A stretch of DNA of 64,000 nt from a virus. The stretch is taken from IMG/VR virus record IMGVR_UViG_3300048672_000475, positions 1 through 64,000 of that record. The stretch is one strand, 5' to 3'. A program made the translations under genes and the position numbers. Positions 8,917 through 15,969 of the stretch are shown piece by piece (within the stretch, counting starts at the first letter, position 1; every line of letters begins with the position of its first letter). The notes under the pieces are model-generated. The model was not told where the DNA came from. It searched no databases and saw nothing but the letters and a program-made list of their open reading frames with translations.

Positions 8917-9186
8917 TTACTTGTGTTTCGTTGGTTTGAAGTGTAGCGACGTCGATTCAGCAATCGCGATGGCTTCGCCGGTAGCCGGGTTACGGCCCGT
9001 ACGAGCGGCGCGGGTTTTGTTTACAAAAGTACCGAAGTTGTGGATGCGAACAGTTTCACCAGCATCCGCTTCGGCCTGGATTGAGGCAAAGGCGGATTGC
9101 AAAATAGCTTTCGCGGCTGTTTTTGTGAGGGTCACGTTGTTCGCCACAATGGCGTTTACCAAGTCGTCTAAAGTTTTGATTGCCAT
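8917..9186 (-). CDS. HU-family DNA-bending protein
   Basis: 89 residues, full HU/IHF length. MAIKTLDDLVNAIVANN begins the helical dimerisation part; GETVRIHNFGTFVNKTRAARTGRNPATGE is the beta arm with the conserved GRNP turn; the end (HFKPTKHK) is basic. HU bends and compacts DNA and assists replication initiation and recombination; a phage copy is likely to act at its own origin or on the host nucleoid. Translation start has CTGGAGAG upstream. The long structured leader at 9187-9650 precedes it. Confidence 0.9.
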   Translation of the reverse strand: MAIKTLDDLVNAIVANNVTLTKTAAKAILQSAFASIQAEADAGETVRIHNFGTFVNKTRAARTGRNPATGEAIAIAESTSLHFKPTKHK

Positions 9187-9658
9187 TAGGCTCTCCAGTT
9201 AAGTTATAGAAATATAGGTAATCACTTACCTATAAGAGTTAAGCCGGTACCCTACACTTTCGGCAGAAAACGTAGTTAAATTCAATTCGGGTACTGGCCT
9301 AACTCTTATAGGCGCCGGTTACTGATCCGGCAGCACAATCGTTGCAAGAGAGTGCAGGTTATGCGCCTTCCGTCACCGTTCCACCGGCTTCAAGGCTGCG
9401 GGATTATCATTTACCCTACCGTCTGATAAAAGTAAGTCCGGATCAGGTCTTAGCTATACCTTAGCTCGGCTAGTTTTAACCTAACTAGCAAAAATCGCCT
9501 CGAATGCCTGTCGAGTACATGAGTCTCTTTATTTGGTTGACTACACCCATTTCCTGATGACCACTCAGGCTGGGCCAGCACTTTACGCATCTGGCGGCGG
9601 GATTCTGGTAGGCCGAGTCGCTTTTACATATTAAGCTATTGGCCTAACTTGAGATCAG
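9187..9658 (-). ncRNA. Candidate structured RNA / long leader of the HU gene
   Basis: About 470 bp without an ORF of 60 codons on either strand, downstream of its own minus-strand promoter (9659-9687). In transcript sense it contains many stems: GCTAGTT / AACTAGC, CCTGA / TCAGG, CTCGA / TCGAG, a long-range CTGATCCGG / CCGGATCAG pair, a 24-nt near-perfect helix (9229-9252 with 9289-9312) and an 8-bp hairpin (9214-9233) just before the HU ribosome site. The last two share five bases and exclude each other there, as in a switch. It matches no RNA family I can name. Confidence 0.5.
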
Positions 9659-9687
9659 ATATTAGTGGCATGTTTCTGTTGTGTCAA
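9659..9687 (-). promoter_or_regulatory. Sigma70 promoter for the leader RNA and HU
   Basis: Minus strand: TTGACA (9682-9687), 17-bp spacer, TAATAT (9659-9664). The -35 box is part of the shared AGCACTTGACAC context. It lies inside the 3' end of the TSCPD gene and would start transcription near 9651. Confidence 0.7.
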
Positions 9688-10120
9688 GTGCTTTTATGTG
9701 TTTTTCTAAAATATTTCCGATATCGGCGATCAAAGAGGGTACATGGCCTTCTCCTTTCTTCCAATAGCCGCCAGTATCGGGGTCGATAATGGCTTTCATT
9801 TCATCAATCATAAACTCATATTGACCCCCCTTTCGCAGTATCGCGGAGACTAGCCGGCTGAAGATCATCACCCACATAAAATGCCGCACGTCCTTTGTGT
9901 TGACGAATAGTTCAATCGGGCGCCATGCACCGTCAATCTCGGCGTCGTTTATCGTTATGTAAAACGCATGATCTCCCGGCTTTATTTTGTAGGTCTTCCC
10001 GCGCACGATTTCAGGCCGCTCATGGGACTCATGGTAGCTGGGAATCGCCGGTTCCGGGGCGATAACCTCTTCGGTTTTCACCTTGTAACCCGTTATTTTC
10101 TGCTCAATTTTAGCTGTCAT
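9662..10120 (-). CDS. TSCPD-domain protein (NrdJ C-terminal type)
   Basis: 152 residues matching the C-terminal part of adenosylcobalamin-dependent ribonucleotide reductase: HAFYITINDAEIDG, RPIELFVNTKDVRHF, LVSAILRKGG, DPDTGGYWKKG, VPSLIADIGNILEKH. Some bacteria encode this part as a separate protein (NrdJb) beside a catalytic NrdJa. No catalytic ribonucleotide reductase subunit is in this window, so it may lie outside, or this protein may act on the host enzyme. The N-terminal 45 residues are a linker-like extension. It overlaps the upstream gene by 11 bp. Confidence 0.8.
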   Translation of the reverse strand: MTAKIEQKITGYKVKTEEVIAPEPAIPSYHESHERPEIVRGKTYKIKPGDHAFYITINDAEIDGAWRPIELFVNTKDVRHFMWVMIFSRLVSAILRKGGQYEFMIDEMKAIIDPDTGGYWKKGEGHVPSLIADIGNILEKHIKALDTTETCH

Positions 10121-10319
10121 CGCGTGTACCTGTTACGGTGGTGTAGTCGGTGTACTTTCGCTCGTACGACATAACAGCTACCGCAAAATGGTAGTAGCCG
10201 TCTAGCTTAAACGACCTCAAAATTATACCGAGCAGAACGTGAATGAATACGTCCGCTACCCTAAGAGCGGCTAGGAATACGCAACCGTAGCCGATGTACT
10301 GAAAAGCTAACTCGCTCAT
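10110..10319 (-). CDS. Small membrane protein
   Basis: 69 residues with one long hydrophobic stretch (IGYGCVFLAALRVADVFIHV, continuing LLGIIL) that may cross the membrane once or twice, then a polar tail. Its ATG overlaps the upstream stop as ATGA (10316-10319). Function unknown. Confidence 0.55.
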   Translation of the reverse strand: MSELAFQYIGYGCVFLAALRVADVFIHVLLGIILRSFKLDGYYHFAVAVMSYERKYTDYTTVTGTRDDS

Positions 10320-10822
10320 TTCTCCCCCTTTTTAAATCCGTGTTGCTTTACGTGCAGATACGCCGCGCCGCCGTACACTAATGCGCCCAGCAACTCGCGT
10401 TCAAAAGCTTCCTGGTCGTCTTTGCCGCAGGCTTCTTGGGCTTTCTTAACCATCTGGAATATCAGCCCACCTACACCGGTATGCTTCGATATTTGAAATA
10501 TAGGCTGCTCTAAGAAAGGAACTACCGACCCGCCATGCCGCATACCTTTACCTTCTGTTTGCTGCTTTACAGCATCGCCAAAAGCTTCGTACAGCGGGTG
10601 GCTGTAGTCCATGATCTTAGCTACTACATCGGTAGCGGATTCGACTTTTTCTCGCTTAAACGCGTGTTGTCTTTCTAGCCAATAATCTGATTTCATTTTT
10701 TCTCCTGGTATTTTAGGTGCGAAGTGTGGACGACCACCCTGAGCTATGCAATCGAGGCATGGAGGGTTAGTACCCACCGCATCGTTATGCCGGCACAGCG
10801 CGCACGCTCTTTCGCTACTCAT
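10316..10822 (-). CDS. Zinc-finger-like phage protein
   Basis: 168 residues from ATG 10822, chosen over TTG 10831 because it forms an ATGA overlap with the DHH gene. The N-terminus has paired cysteines (CALCRHN, CLDC) suggesting a zinc ribbon. The remainder (GKGMRHGGSVVPFLEQPIF, then a helical FERELLGALVYGGAAYLHV) resembles a conserved phage protein of unknown function. Confidence 0.6.
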   Translation of the reverse strand: MSSERACALCRHNDAVGTNPPCLDCIAQGGRPHFAPKIPGEKMKSDYWLERQHAFKREKVESATDVVAKIMDYSHPLYEAFGDAVKQQTEGKGMRHGGSVVPFLEQPIFQISKHTGVGGLIFQMVKKAQEACGKDDQEAFERELLGALVYGGAAYLHVKQHGFKKGEK

Positions 10823-11655
10823 AGGTACCAAACCCTAAAATCAAATAGTTTCTCTGTAGCACAGCCAGCCGCATTTCTATGACCGCCTCCGCCGTAACGT
10901 TTAGCAACAACCGAAACATCTATACCAGAATCGATTGACCGGAAAGAATATTGCCATTCGTTGCGCGACCCGTCAAATGAGTACACCAATCCGCATACGC
11001 CTGATTTTTCAGCTAACTTGTTCCCGAGTTCAGAGGCGTATTTCGAGGGCGCGTTGACGGCCAGCCCAATTTTAGGCGACTCGATGGTGCTTGCGATATT
11101 TATGGGGTGCGCTTTCTTCATAAGGTCTTCTACTTCAGTATCAAATTGCTGGTTGAGCACTCGGCCTATGTGGATTAAGTCCGAGTACCCAAGGTTCATG
11201 CCCTCCTGCCAGTCTTTAAAAGTCATGGGTACTGTTCGTAAGCCAGCGCAAAAGTCTTTTGTTTCCGGAAGTTTAAACAGCCATAAATCCCTATCCTGAA
11301 CAGCCGATACGAAATATGGCGTTCGTTCGCCTGGGTAGAAATAATCAAAAGTCAATCCACAGCCCGATTTCTCCATATCAAAGATAGCGAAAGGCAAACC
11401 ACTTAAATCAGCTTGCGCAGTCTTATGGTGATCTAGCACCAGTAAGCTGTTCGCTTTTTCTGACATACGGATGAGCGTTTCTCTCGGATATGAAAAATCC
11501 AGAACGTAAGCCTCTTTCCCGGTTACGTCAGGCGGCTCGTTTCCATAATGCGCTGGAATGTATTCAGCCTCGTCGCCGAATTTCATCCATGCTACGTAGG
11601 CCGATGCAAAACCGTCCAAGCAATTAGCGTGGTATATAACCATTTTATCTTTCAT
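10819..11655 (-). CDS. DHH-family phosphoesterase
   Basis: 278 residues. The DHH domain has HANCLDGFASAYVAW, VLDFSYPRET and the signature LLVLDHHKTA; the C-terminal DHHA1-like region ends in the substrate-binding GGGGHRNAAG loop. Family members are Mn-dependent phosphodiesterases that degrade short oligoribonucleotides (nanoRNA) or cyclic dinucleotides. In a phage it could recycle RNA to nucleotides or destroy cyclic-dinucleotide alarm signals; the substrate cannot be told from sequence. Ribosome site AACTGGAGAAA. Confidence 0.85.
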   Translation of the reverse strand: MKDKMVIYHANCLDGFASAYVAWMKFGDEAEYIPAHYGNEPPDVTGKEAYVLDFSYPRETLIRMSEKANSLLVLDHHKTAQADLSGLPFAIFDMEKSGCGLTFDYFYPGERTPYFVSAVQDRDLWLFKLPETKDFCAGLRTVPMTFKDWQEGMNLGYSDLIHIGRVLNQQFDTEVEDLMKKAHPINIASTIESPKIGLAVNAPSKYASELGNKLAEKSGVCGLVYSFDGSRNEWQYSFRSIDSGIDVSVVAKRYGGGGHRNAAGCATEKLFDFRVWYL

Positions 11656-11670
11656 CTTTTTCTCCAGTTG

Positions 11671-12021
11671 TTAATGTTTTATTTTTGGCGCAAGTAGCAA
11701 TTCCATATGCCCTGCTAGTGTGGCGAGGATATCCGCTATCATGCCTATCGCTTCTTTCGCGTCGTCCGCTAAAACTAAGTCATGTTCTTTTAGCGTAGTC
11801 AGTAGTACGCCGAATTGCAGGATGCTGTACTCGGACATTATCACCATCTGACGAAGCTGGCCATCGCCACCCATAAGGGTATTAAGCTGTCTCAGTTCGG
11901 ATAGCCCGCACTGCTGAACATATTCTGCCAATTCCTCCGATAGCTCTTCCGGCAGGTTTTTGGAGATCTCGGCTATCGAGTACTCCTGGCTATCCTCGTA
12001 TTCGTAATAATCTTCTTCCAC
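11671..12021 (-). CDS. Acidic hypothetical protein, GTG start
   Basis: 116 residues, very acidic N-terminus (MEEDYYEYEDSQEYS) and helical remainder. The start is GTG at 12021; no ATG or strong ribosome site is adjacent. A five-codon leader ORF with a good site (ACTGGAGGA) ends 4 nt upstream, suggesting coupling. Confidence 0.55.
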   Translation of the reverse strand: MEEDYYEYEDSQEYSIAEISKNLPEELSEELAEYVQQCGLSELRQLNTLMGGDGQLRQMVIMSEYSILQFGVLLTTLKEHDLVLADDAKEAIGMIADILATLAGHMELLLAPKIKH

Positions 12022-12025
12022 TATT

Positions 12026-12043
12026 TTAGCCTACTCTGACCAT
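12026..12043 (-). promoter_or_regulatory. Five-codon leader ORF (MVRVG)
   Basis: ATG at 12043 follows ACTGGAGGAATTTG closely, and the TAA ends 4 nt before the GTG of the next gene. Ribosomes terminating here could reinitiate at that GTG. Seen in sequence; role inferred. Confidence 0.4.
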
Positions 12044-12064
12044 TTCAAATTCCTCCAGTACGGT

Positions 12065-12090
12065 CCCCGCTAAGCCTTTACCTAGCGGGG
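12065..12090 (-). other. Hairpin between secreted-protein gene direction and downstream gene
   Basis: 8-bp perfect stem CCCCGCTA / TAGCGGGG with a 10-nt loop, 10 nt past the stop of the secreted-protein gene. There is no U tract, so it may stabilise or process the mRNA instead of terminating. Confidence 0.5.
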
Positions 12091-12100
12091 CGCATAGTTA

Positions 12101-12733
12101 CTAGCGGTCCCGGTTGCGATGCTTCCGAGGTGTAGGTACGGGCGACGGAGTAGCTGTCGGAACCGGAGTTGGCACTACAATAGGCGTTGCGGTAACGTCA
12201 AGGTTATATAGGTCAAACGCACCTCGAAACGAGTATACATGCAGATAAACAACGTCTTGCATATCCACAAAGGTAAACGAAGTCGTGGCACCTGGAAACT
12301 GATAGGTTAGCGATGATCCATCGGACTTAACGGCGTCCACTACCCACTGATTTATCTTCTGATCTGCTGGGGTAGCGTAGGATTTAACGGATAGGCTATT
12401 TAGGGTAAAGGGCGCAGCATCTTTCTGCATAACGTACGCATGCGCTTGGCTTGACGTACTAGCCGCGATATTACCGACCCGAACCGCATTGGCGGCAATC
12501 GTAGCGGCGGATGCGGTAAAAATACCCGCATCGCAGAACGAGGTGCTGATGATAGAGGTGTCGATGACGAAATCCGCATTCAGCACTTCACAGGTTGAGG
12601 GTATAAAATCCAGTACATTAGCAGGTGGCTGTGGCGTAGCGGATACCGGCAGCGTAGCGTCAAAGGGGATTACGGTGGCTTGCGACAATAATGGCGCAGC
12701 GAGTAGTACAAGGGTTAACATCAGCTTTTTCAT
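12101..12733 (-). CDS. Secreted protein with Pro/Thr-rich tail
   Basis: 210 residues. Residues 1-19 are a signal peptide (MKKLMLTLVLLAAPLLSQA). A beta-rich globular part follows with a possible disulfide pair (STCEVL, SFCDAG). The C-terminus is a PTPVPTATPSPVPTP linker ending in a basic RKHRNRDR tail. An excellent site CCAGGAGG precedes the ATG. It looks like an exported protein of bacterial origin carried as cargo; no family recognised. Confidence 0.7.
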   Translation of the reverse strand: MKKLMLTLVLLAAPLLSQATVIPFDATLPVSATPQPPANVLDFIPSTCEVLNADFVIDTSIISTSFCDAGIFTASAATIAANAVRVGNIAASTSSQAHAYVMQKDAAPFTLNSLSVKSYATPADQKINQWVVDAVKSDGSSLTYQFPGATTSFTFVDMQDVVYLHVYSFRGAFDLYNLDVTATPIVVPTPVPTATPSPVPTPRKHRNRDR

Positions 12734-12861
12734 TTAGCCTCCTGGCTAGGTTATGGGTAAATCAATTATTGGCTATAGGATTACAGCCATTCTTCAAAAA
12801 TATGGTCTACGGCAGCATCCACTTTGCGGCAAGCGCGGGTTACTTTTTGCGTTATAAGGCT

Positions 12862-13041
12862 TTACGTATTCTTGTCGGCGCAATCATCGTGGTGTATTTC
12901 TTTGATTACAAAAATTTCACCAGTTTCCGTGTCCTTAGCACAAATAAGTTCGGTACTGCCGTCTTTGAATGACCTAATGTCCAGTTTTCTACCAACTAAG
13001 TCATCGAGTTTGAGTGTTTTAATATCTATATTTTTAAACAT
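12862..13041 (-). CDS. Hypothetical protein, 59 aa
   Basis: Start ATG 13041 (MFKNIDIKTLKLDD) is preceded by AAAGAGGAAATT; an in-frame ATG at 13086 lacks a site. Contains a beta-rich GSTELICAKDTETGEIFVIKEI block. After its TAA the same frame stays open for about 24 protein-like codons, see findings. Confidence 0.55.
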   Translation of the reverse strand: MFKNIDIKTLKLDDLVGRKLDIRSFKDGSTELICAKDTETGEIFVIKEIHHDDCADKNT

Positions 13042-13108
13042 AATTTCCTCTTTCAAATCAATAGCTTCTAACGCTATATCCGCCATTGCAATACGAATTG
13101 ATTACCTA

Positions 13109-13381
13109 TTATATTCCTCCAATTAACCCGGCGTCGGCTGCGCACTCAAAACCTTCCGCATCTTCTTCGGGCCGGTTAAAAAATTCTGCGAATTTAGCTA
13201 CATTTGCGTCAACCAACTCTTGTTCTTCTGTGGTCAACGGGATTGTTTCAGGCGGAGTAGCTCGCCAAGTTAGCCAGTTGCCAAAATGGTTGTCTCGGCA
13301 CCAGTCCTCCGCCGACTCGTCAAAGTTAGCAAACCACGCGACTATCTCGCCATTTACTAATACCGCTGTACCATTGCTCAT
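13109..13381 (-). CDS. Hypothetical protein, 90 aa
   Basis: Acidic, with a Trp-rich centre (EDWCRDNHFGNWLTWRATPP) and a helical EEQELVDANVAKFAEFF segment. Overlaps the upstream gene stop by ATGA. No family recognised. Confidence 0.6.
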   Translation of the reverse strand: MSNGTAVLVNGEIVAWFANFDESAEDWCRDNHFGNWLTWRATPPETIPLTTEEQELVDANVAKFAEFFNRPEEDAEGFECAADAGLIGGI

Positions 13382-13677
13382 TTCAATCGTCTCCGTTTTA
13401 TTACTCGCTGCTTAAGGTAGCGCAGCTTAACATCCCATTCTCCCCAGTAATCTACGCGATGTTCTATAACGTATACGACACTGACCCATATCTTTTCCCC
13501 AACTTTTAACTTATAGGCTGCATCTGGGCAGGGTAGCGAATCAGTGGATAAACAGCTCCAAGTTTCTTCCTCGTAATACCCGTCCCGCCCTCCGGACTGG
13601 ACATGAACGGATACGTCAAACGGCACCCACTTAGAATCGAGCTTCTCAATTATGATTAGAGCTTTTCCTTTAATCAC
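13378..13677 (-). CDS. Hypothetical protein, 99 aa
   Basis: Beta-rich with a very basic end (KQRVIKRRRLK). The start overlaps the stop of the helicase gene (13674-13677), so it is co-translated with it. Possibly a helicase accessory factor by position only. Confidence 0.6.
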   Translation of the reverse strand: MIKGKALIIIEKLDSKWVPFDVSVHVQSGGRDGYYEEETWSCLSTDSLPCPDAAYKLKVGEKIWVSVVYVIEHRVDYWGEWDVKLRYLKQRVIKRRRLK

Positions 13678-15119
13678 TTCAAATTCCTCCGCGCTAGTCC
13701 GGCTTTCAAAGCGTCCTCGATGGACAGTTTTTCGTCAATTCGCCGTAAGATGTCTTCGTCTACCGTATTGCGGCAGATGATTTGGTGGATAAAAACAGGC
13801 CGATCTAATCCGGCCTGGAATTGGCGCACCTTACCTATACGCGCGATCACTTGTGACCGGGTTTCTCCGTTCCAATCCACACTGAAAAAACACAGGATGT
13901 TGGTAACGTTTTGGAATCCGTCAATACCATGCCCCGCACTATCGGGGTGTAAAAACAAGATTGGAACTAACCCGGCACGGAAATCATCCTCCGTTTTCTT
14001 CTTCGTGTCAAGTGCTTTTCCACTCGGAAACGCCTTTTTTAGCCTCGCTAGGTCCGATTTGAACTTGTACACCACGATGACCGGCATCCCGGCGGCTTCT
14101 TCGATAATGGATTGCAGGGCTTCAATCTTTGCATCGTGGATTTCTTCATAACTACCTTTGTCGTCCCAATAGATTGCACCGTTGGCAATTTGATGGCACT
14201 TCTGGCTTTTGGCAGCGGCAGTATAAGCCTCCACCTCGCCAGCTTCTATAATGGTGTAAAGTTTTTTCTCCATTTCCCTGTAATGCTTCTGTCCTTTCTC
14301 GGGCATATCGACGAATACGGTATTGACTATTTCTTCGCCTAAATCGAGGTAGTCTTCCGCGCGTAGCGTAAAGGTAGTAGGGGCTATCGCTTTACGGATT
14401 TCGACCTCCGCATAGGGTAGCAACTCTTTATCGTAGCCGTTGTAACCAATCTTATACCAACGGTCCTCGAACGCTGAGAATGACGAACCTAAAGCTTCAC
14501 CTTTGTCTACAAAGAAATGCTGAGGCCATAAATCCTTTAGGCCATTTGGCGCTGGCGTACCCGTTAGCAGAATTACTCTTCTAGTCTTAGTGAAAAGTTG
14601 TTTGGCTATAGCCGCTATCCTCGTCCCTCCCGTACAGACTAGGTACTTCGTGCCATCACTTTTTGCGCGGAAATGGCTACGATGCGATTTGAGCTTGGTA
14701 CTTTCATCAAATACTACTGTTCGGAACGGCCATCCGGTGCCTAGTTCTTCGGCCAGCCATTTTAAATTCTCGTAATTGATCGTATAAAAATCGGCGTGCG
14801 TTCGTAACGCTATCTCGCGCTGTTTCCTATCACCTACGATAGCTGATATCGTATAATGCTGAAGGTGACTCCACTTCAGCAGTTCATTGCGCCACGTATC
14901 TCTGGCTACCCTCAGCGGCGCAACGATAAGCACTTTGCTATCGTCACCCAACAATTTGAGGGTATCTAAGGCATTTAGTGTCGATACGCTTTTACCAAGA
15001 CCCATATCCACATGACACGCTACCCTTTGATTTTGGATGATGAAATCCGTAAGCGCGTTCTGGTAGGCGCGGGGCGTAAATTCCCTACTCACCTCTTTTA
15101 TACCCTGAAAACTCCCCAT
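13674..15119 (-). CDS. SNF2-type DEAD/DEAH-box helicase
   Basis: 481 residues. Motifs in order: Q-like REFTPRAYQ; Walker A DMGLGKSVSTLNAL; Ib-like TINYENL; a DEAH-equivalent VFDEST; III LTGTPAPNGLKDLW; V/VI HGIDGFQNVTNILCFF and QVIARIGKVRQFQAG. Proteins of this class are ATP-dependent dsDNA translocases frequent in podovirus and siphovirus replication modules. The first 11 residues overlap the HNH gene by 35 bp and the ribosome site is weak; a GTG just inside (VSREFTPRAYQ) may be the native start, displaced by the HNH insertion. Confidence 0.88.
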   Translation of the reverse strand: MGSFQGIKEVSREFTPRAYQNALTDFIIQNQRVACHVDMGLGKSVSTLNALDTLKLLGDDSKVLIVAPLRVARDTWRNELLKWSHLQHYTISAIVGDRKQREIALRTHADFYTINYENLKWLAEELGTGWPFRTVVFDESTKLKSHRSHFRAKSDGTKYLVCTGGTRIAAIAKQLFTKTRRVILLTGTPAPNGLKDLWPQHFFVDKGEALGSSFSAFEDRWYKIGYNGYDKELLPYAEVEIRKAIAPTTFTLRAEDYLDLGEEIVNTVFVDMPEKGQKHYREMEKKLYTIIEAGEVEAYTAAAKSQKCHQIANGAIYWDDKGSYEEIHDAKIEALQSIIEEAAGMPVIVVYKFKSDLARLKKAFPSGKALDTKKKTEDDFRAGLVPILFLHPDSAGHGIDGFQNVTNILCFFSVDWNGETRSQVIARIGKVRQFQAGLDRPVFIHQIICRNTVDEDILRRIDEKLSIEDALKAGLARRNLK

Positions 15120-15645
15120 ATACCAGGTAGTTCAACTCTTTAGCTATCTCTATGGCTCGTTCTAGCGTAACACATCTGCGATATATGATTTTCTTACGGT
15201 TCTTATCGTAAACCCTAATCCTGTACGTCCCTCTGTCATTATCCAGATGCACGTTTCTGAAGCCCGTCCCGTTAGACCTTCTAGCCGCCGTATTCCCCAT
15301 ATTTTGTGATTGGGTGGCCATCCTTAAGTTATCAGGTTTATTGTTTAGCGGGTTGCCGTCTTTATGGTCTATGCCACCCTCCGGGTCCAGCCCATGAAGT
15401 ATTTTCCATATCACGCGATGGGCTAAGTAATTCTTCCCGGCCATAACCACGCAATAGTACCCTTTATTGTTCGTATGCGTTACCTGCCTTCCTGCGAATT
15501 GTTTGAACGATAAATAGGTGTTTGAATTAGGAAAATGGTGCCTAGGTCTATATTTCCAAGTTAGCATTCCCGTATCGGTGTCGTAGTCAAAACACTCGTT
15601 TAGGTATTCAACATCCGGTAATTTTTTTATTTCACCTTTCGCCAC
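15085..15645 (-). CDS. HNH homing endonuclease with AP2-like domain
   Basis: 186 residues from GTG 15645, chosen because GGAG lies 9 nt upstream and because a longer ATG frame would begin inside a terminator. The HNH domain reads AHRVIWKILHGLDPEGGIDH and KDGNPLNNKPDNLRMATQSQ; the C-terminal GTYRIRVYDKNRKKIIYRR and LERAIEIAKELNYLVYGEFS resemble an AP2 DNA-binding domain. This is the usual build of free-standing phage homing endonucleases. It sits between a terminator and the helicase gene, overlapping the latter. Confidence 0.85.
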   Translation of the reverse strand: MAKGEIKKLPDVEYLNECFDYDTDTGMLTWKYRPRHHFPNSNTYLSFKQFAGRQVTHTNNKGYYCVVMAGKNYLAHRVIWKILHGLDPEGGIDHKDGNPLNNKPDNLRMATQSQNMGNTAARRSNGTGFRNVHLDNDRGTYRIRVYDKNRKKIIYRRCVTLERAIEIAKELNYLVYGEFSGYKRGE

Positions 15646-15662
15646 AATCTCAGTCTCCAAAT

Positions 15663-15717
15663 AAAAAAGCCCGCCATCGGGTAGCACAGGACGCAAATAG
15701 TCCAACCAATGACGGGC
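15663..15717 (-). terminator. Intrinsic terminator upstream of HNH gene
   Basis: 12-bp stem in the minus-strand RNA (15706-15717 with 15669-15680, two G-U pairs) followed by six U (15663-15668). It would end transcripts from the glycosyltransferase operon before the HNH gene. Confidence 0.8.
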
Positions 15718-15784
15718 CTTCTTAAAAATTAGTTATTTGCTTTAGGGTGCTACGCCTTGCGAAGAAGTATATCAGAAATAGGCT

Positions 15785-15964
15785 TTAGCTTTGAAACAGT
15801 AATACCACAGGCCACAAAATAGCGACCATAATTATCGCGCCTACCTTAGATTTGCGCTCCTGCCGTTCCAGGTCAGGAAATAGCGCCTTGAAGCGCTCCC
15901 AAAAGAATACGCCGATAGCGATGCCGGTGAGCCCATAGAAAGCCCAAAATAGGGTTAGCGACAT
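15785..15964 (-). CDS. Small membrane protein, two TM segments
   Basis: 59 residues from ATG 15964, 5 nt after the glycosyltransferase stop; a longer ATG at 16015 would overlap that gene by 46 bp. Two hydrophobic segments (LFWAFYGLTGIAIGVFF, IIMVAILWPVVLLF) flank a basic cytoplasmic-type loop. Function unknown. Confidence 0.6.
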   Translation of the reverse strand: MSLTLFWAFYGLTGIAIGVFFWERFKALFPDLERQERKSKVGAIIMVAILWPVVLLFQS

Positions 15965-15969
15965 GCCCA

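Noticed and set aside
9187-9661. Known riboswitch, RNase P RNA, tmRNA or group I intron in the non-coding stretch
   Set aside because: I looked for the cobalamin box, the tmRNA ends, the RNase P conserved blocks and the group I P7 core and found only partial resemblances (for example AAGGTATAGCT), not enough for a named call.
13674-14020. CACTTGACAC copy at 13995-14004 as an internal promoter in the helicase gene
   Set aside because: The downstream -10 would be GATGAT and the word encodes ALDTK in the protein; coincidence is likely.
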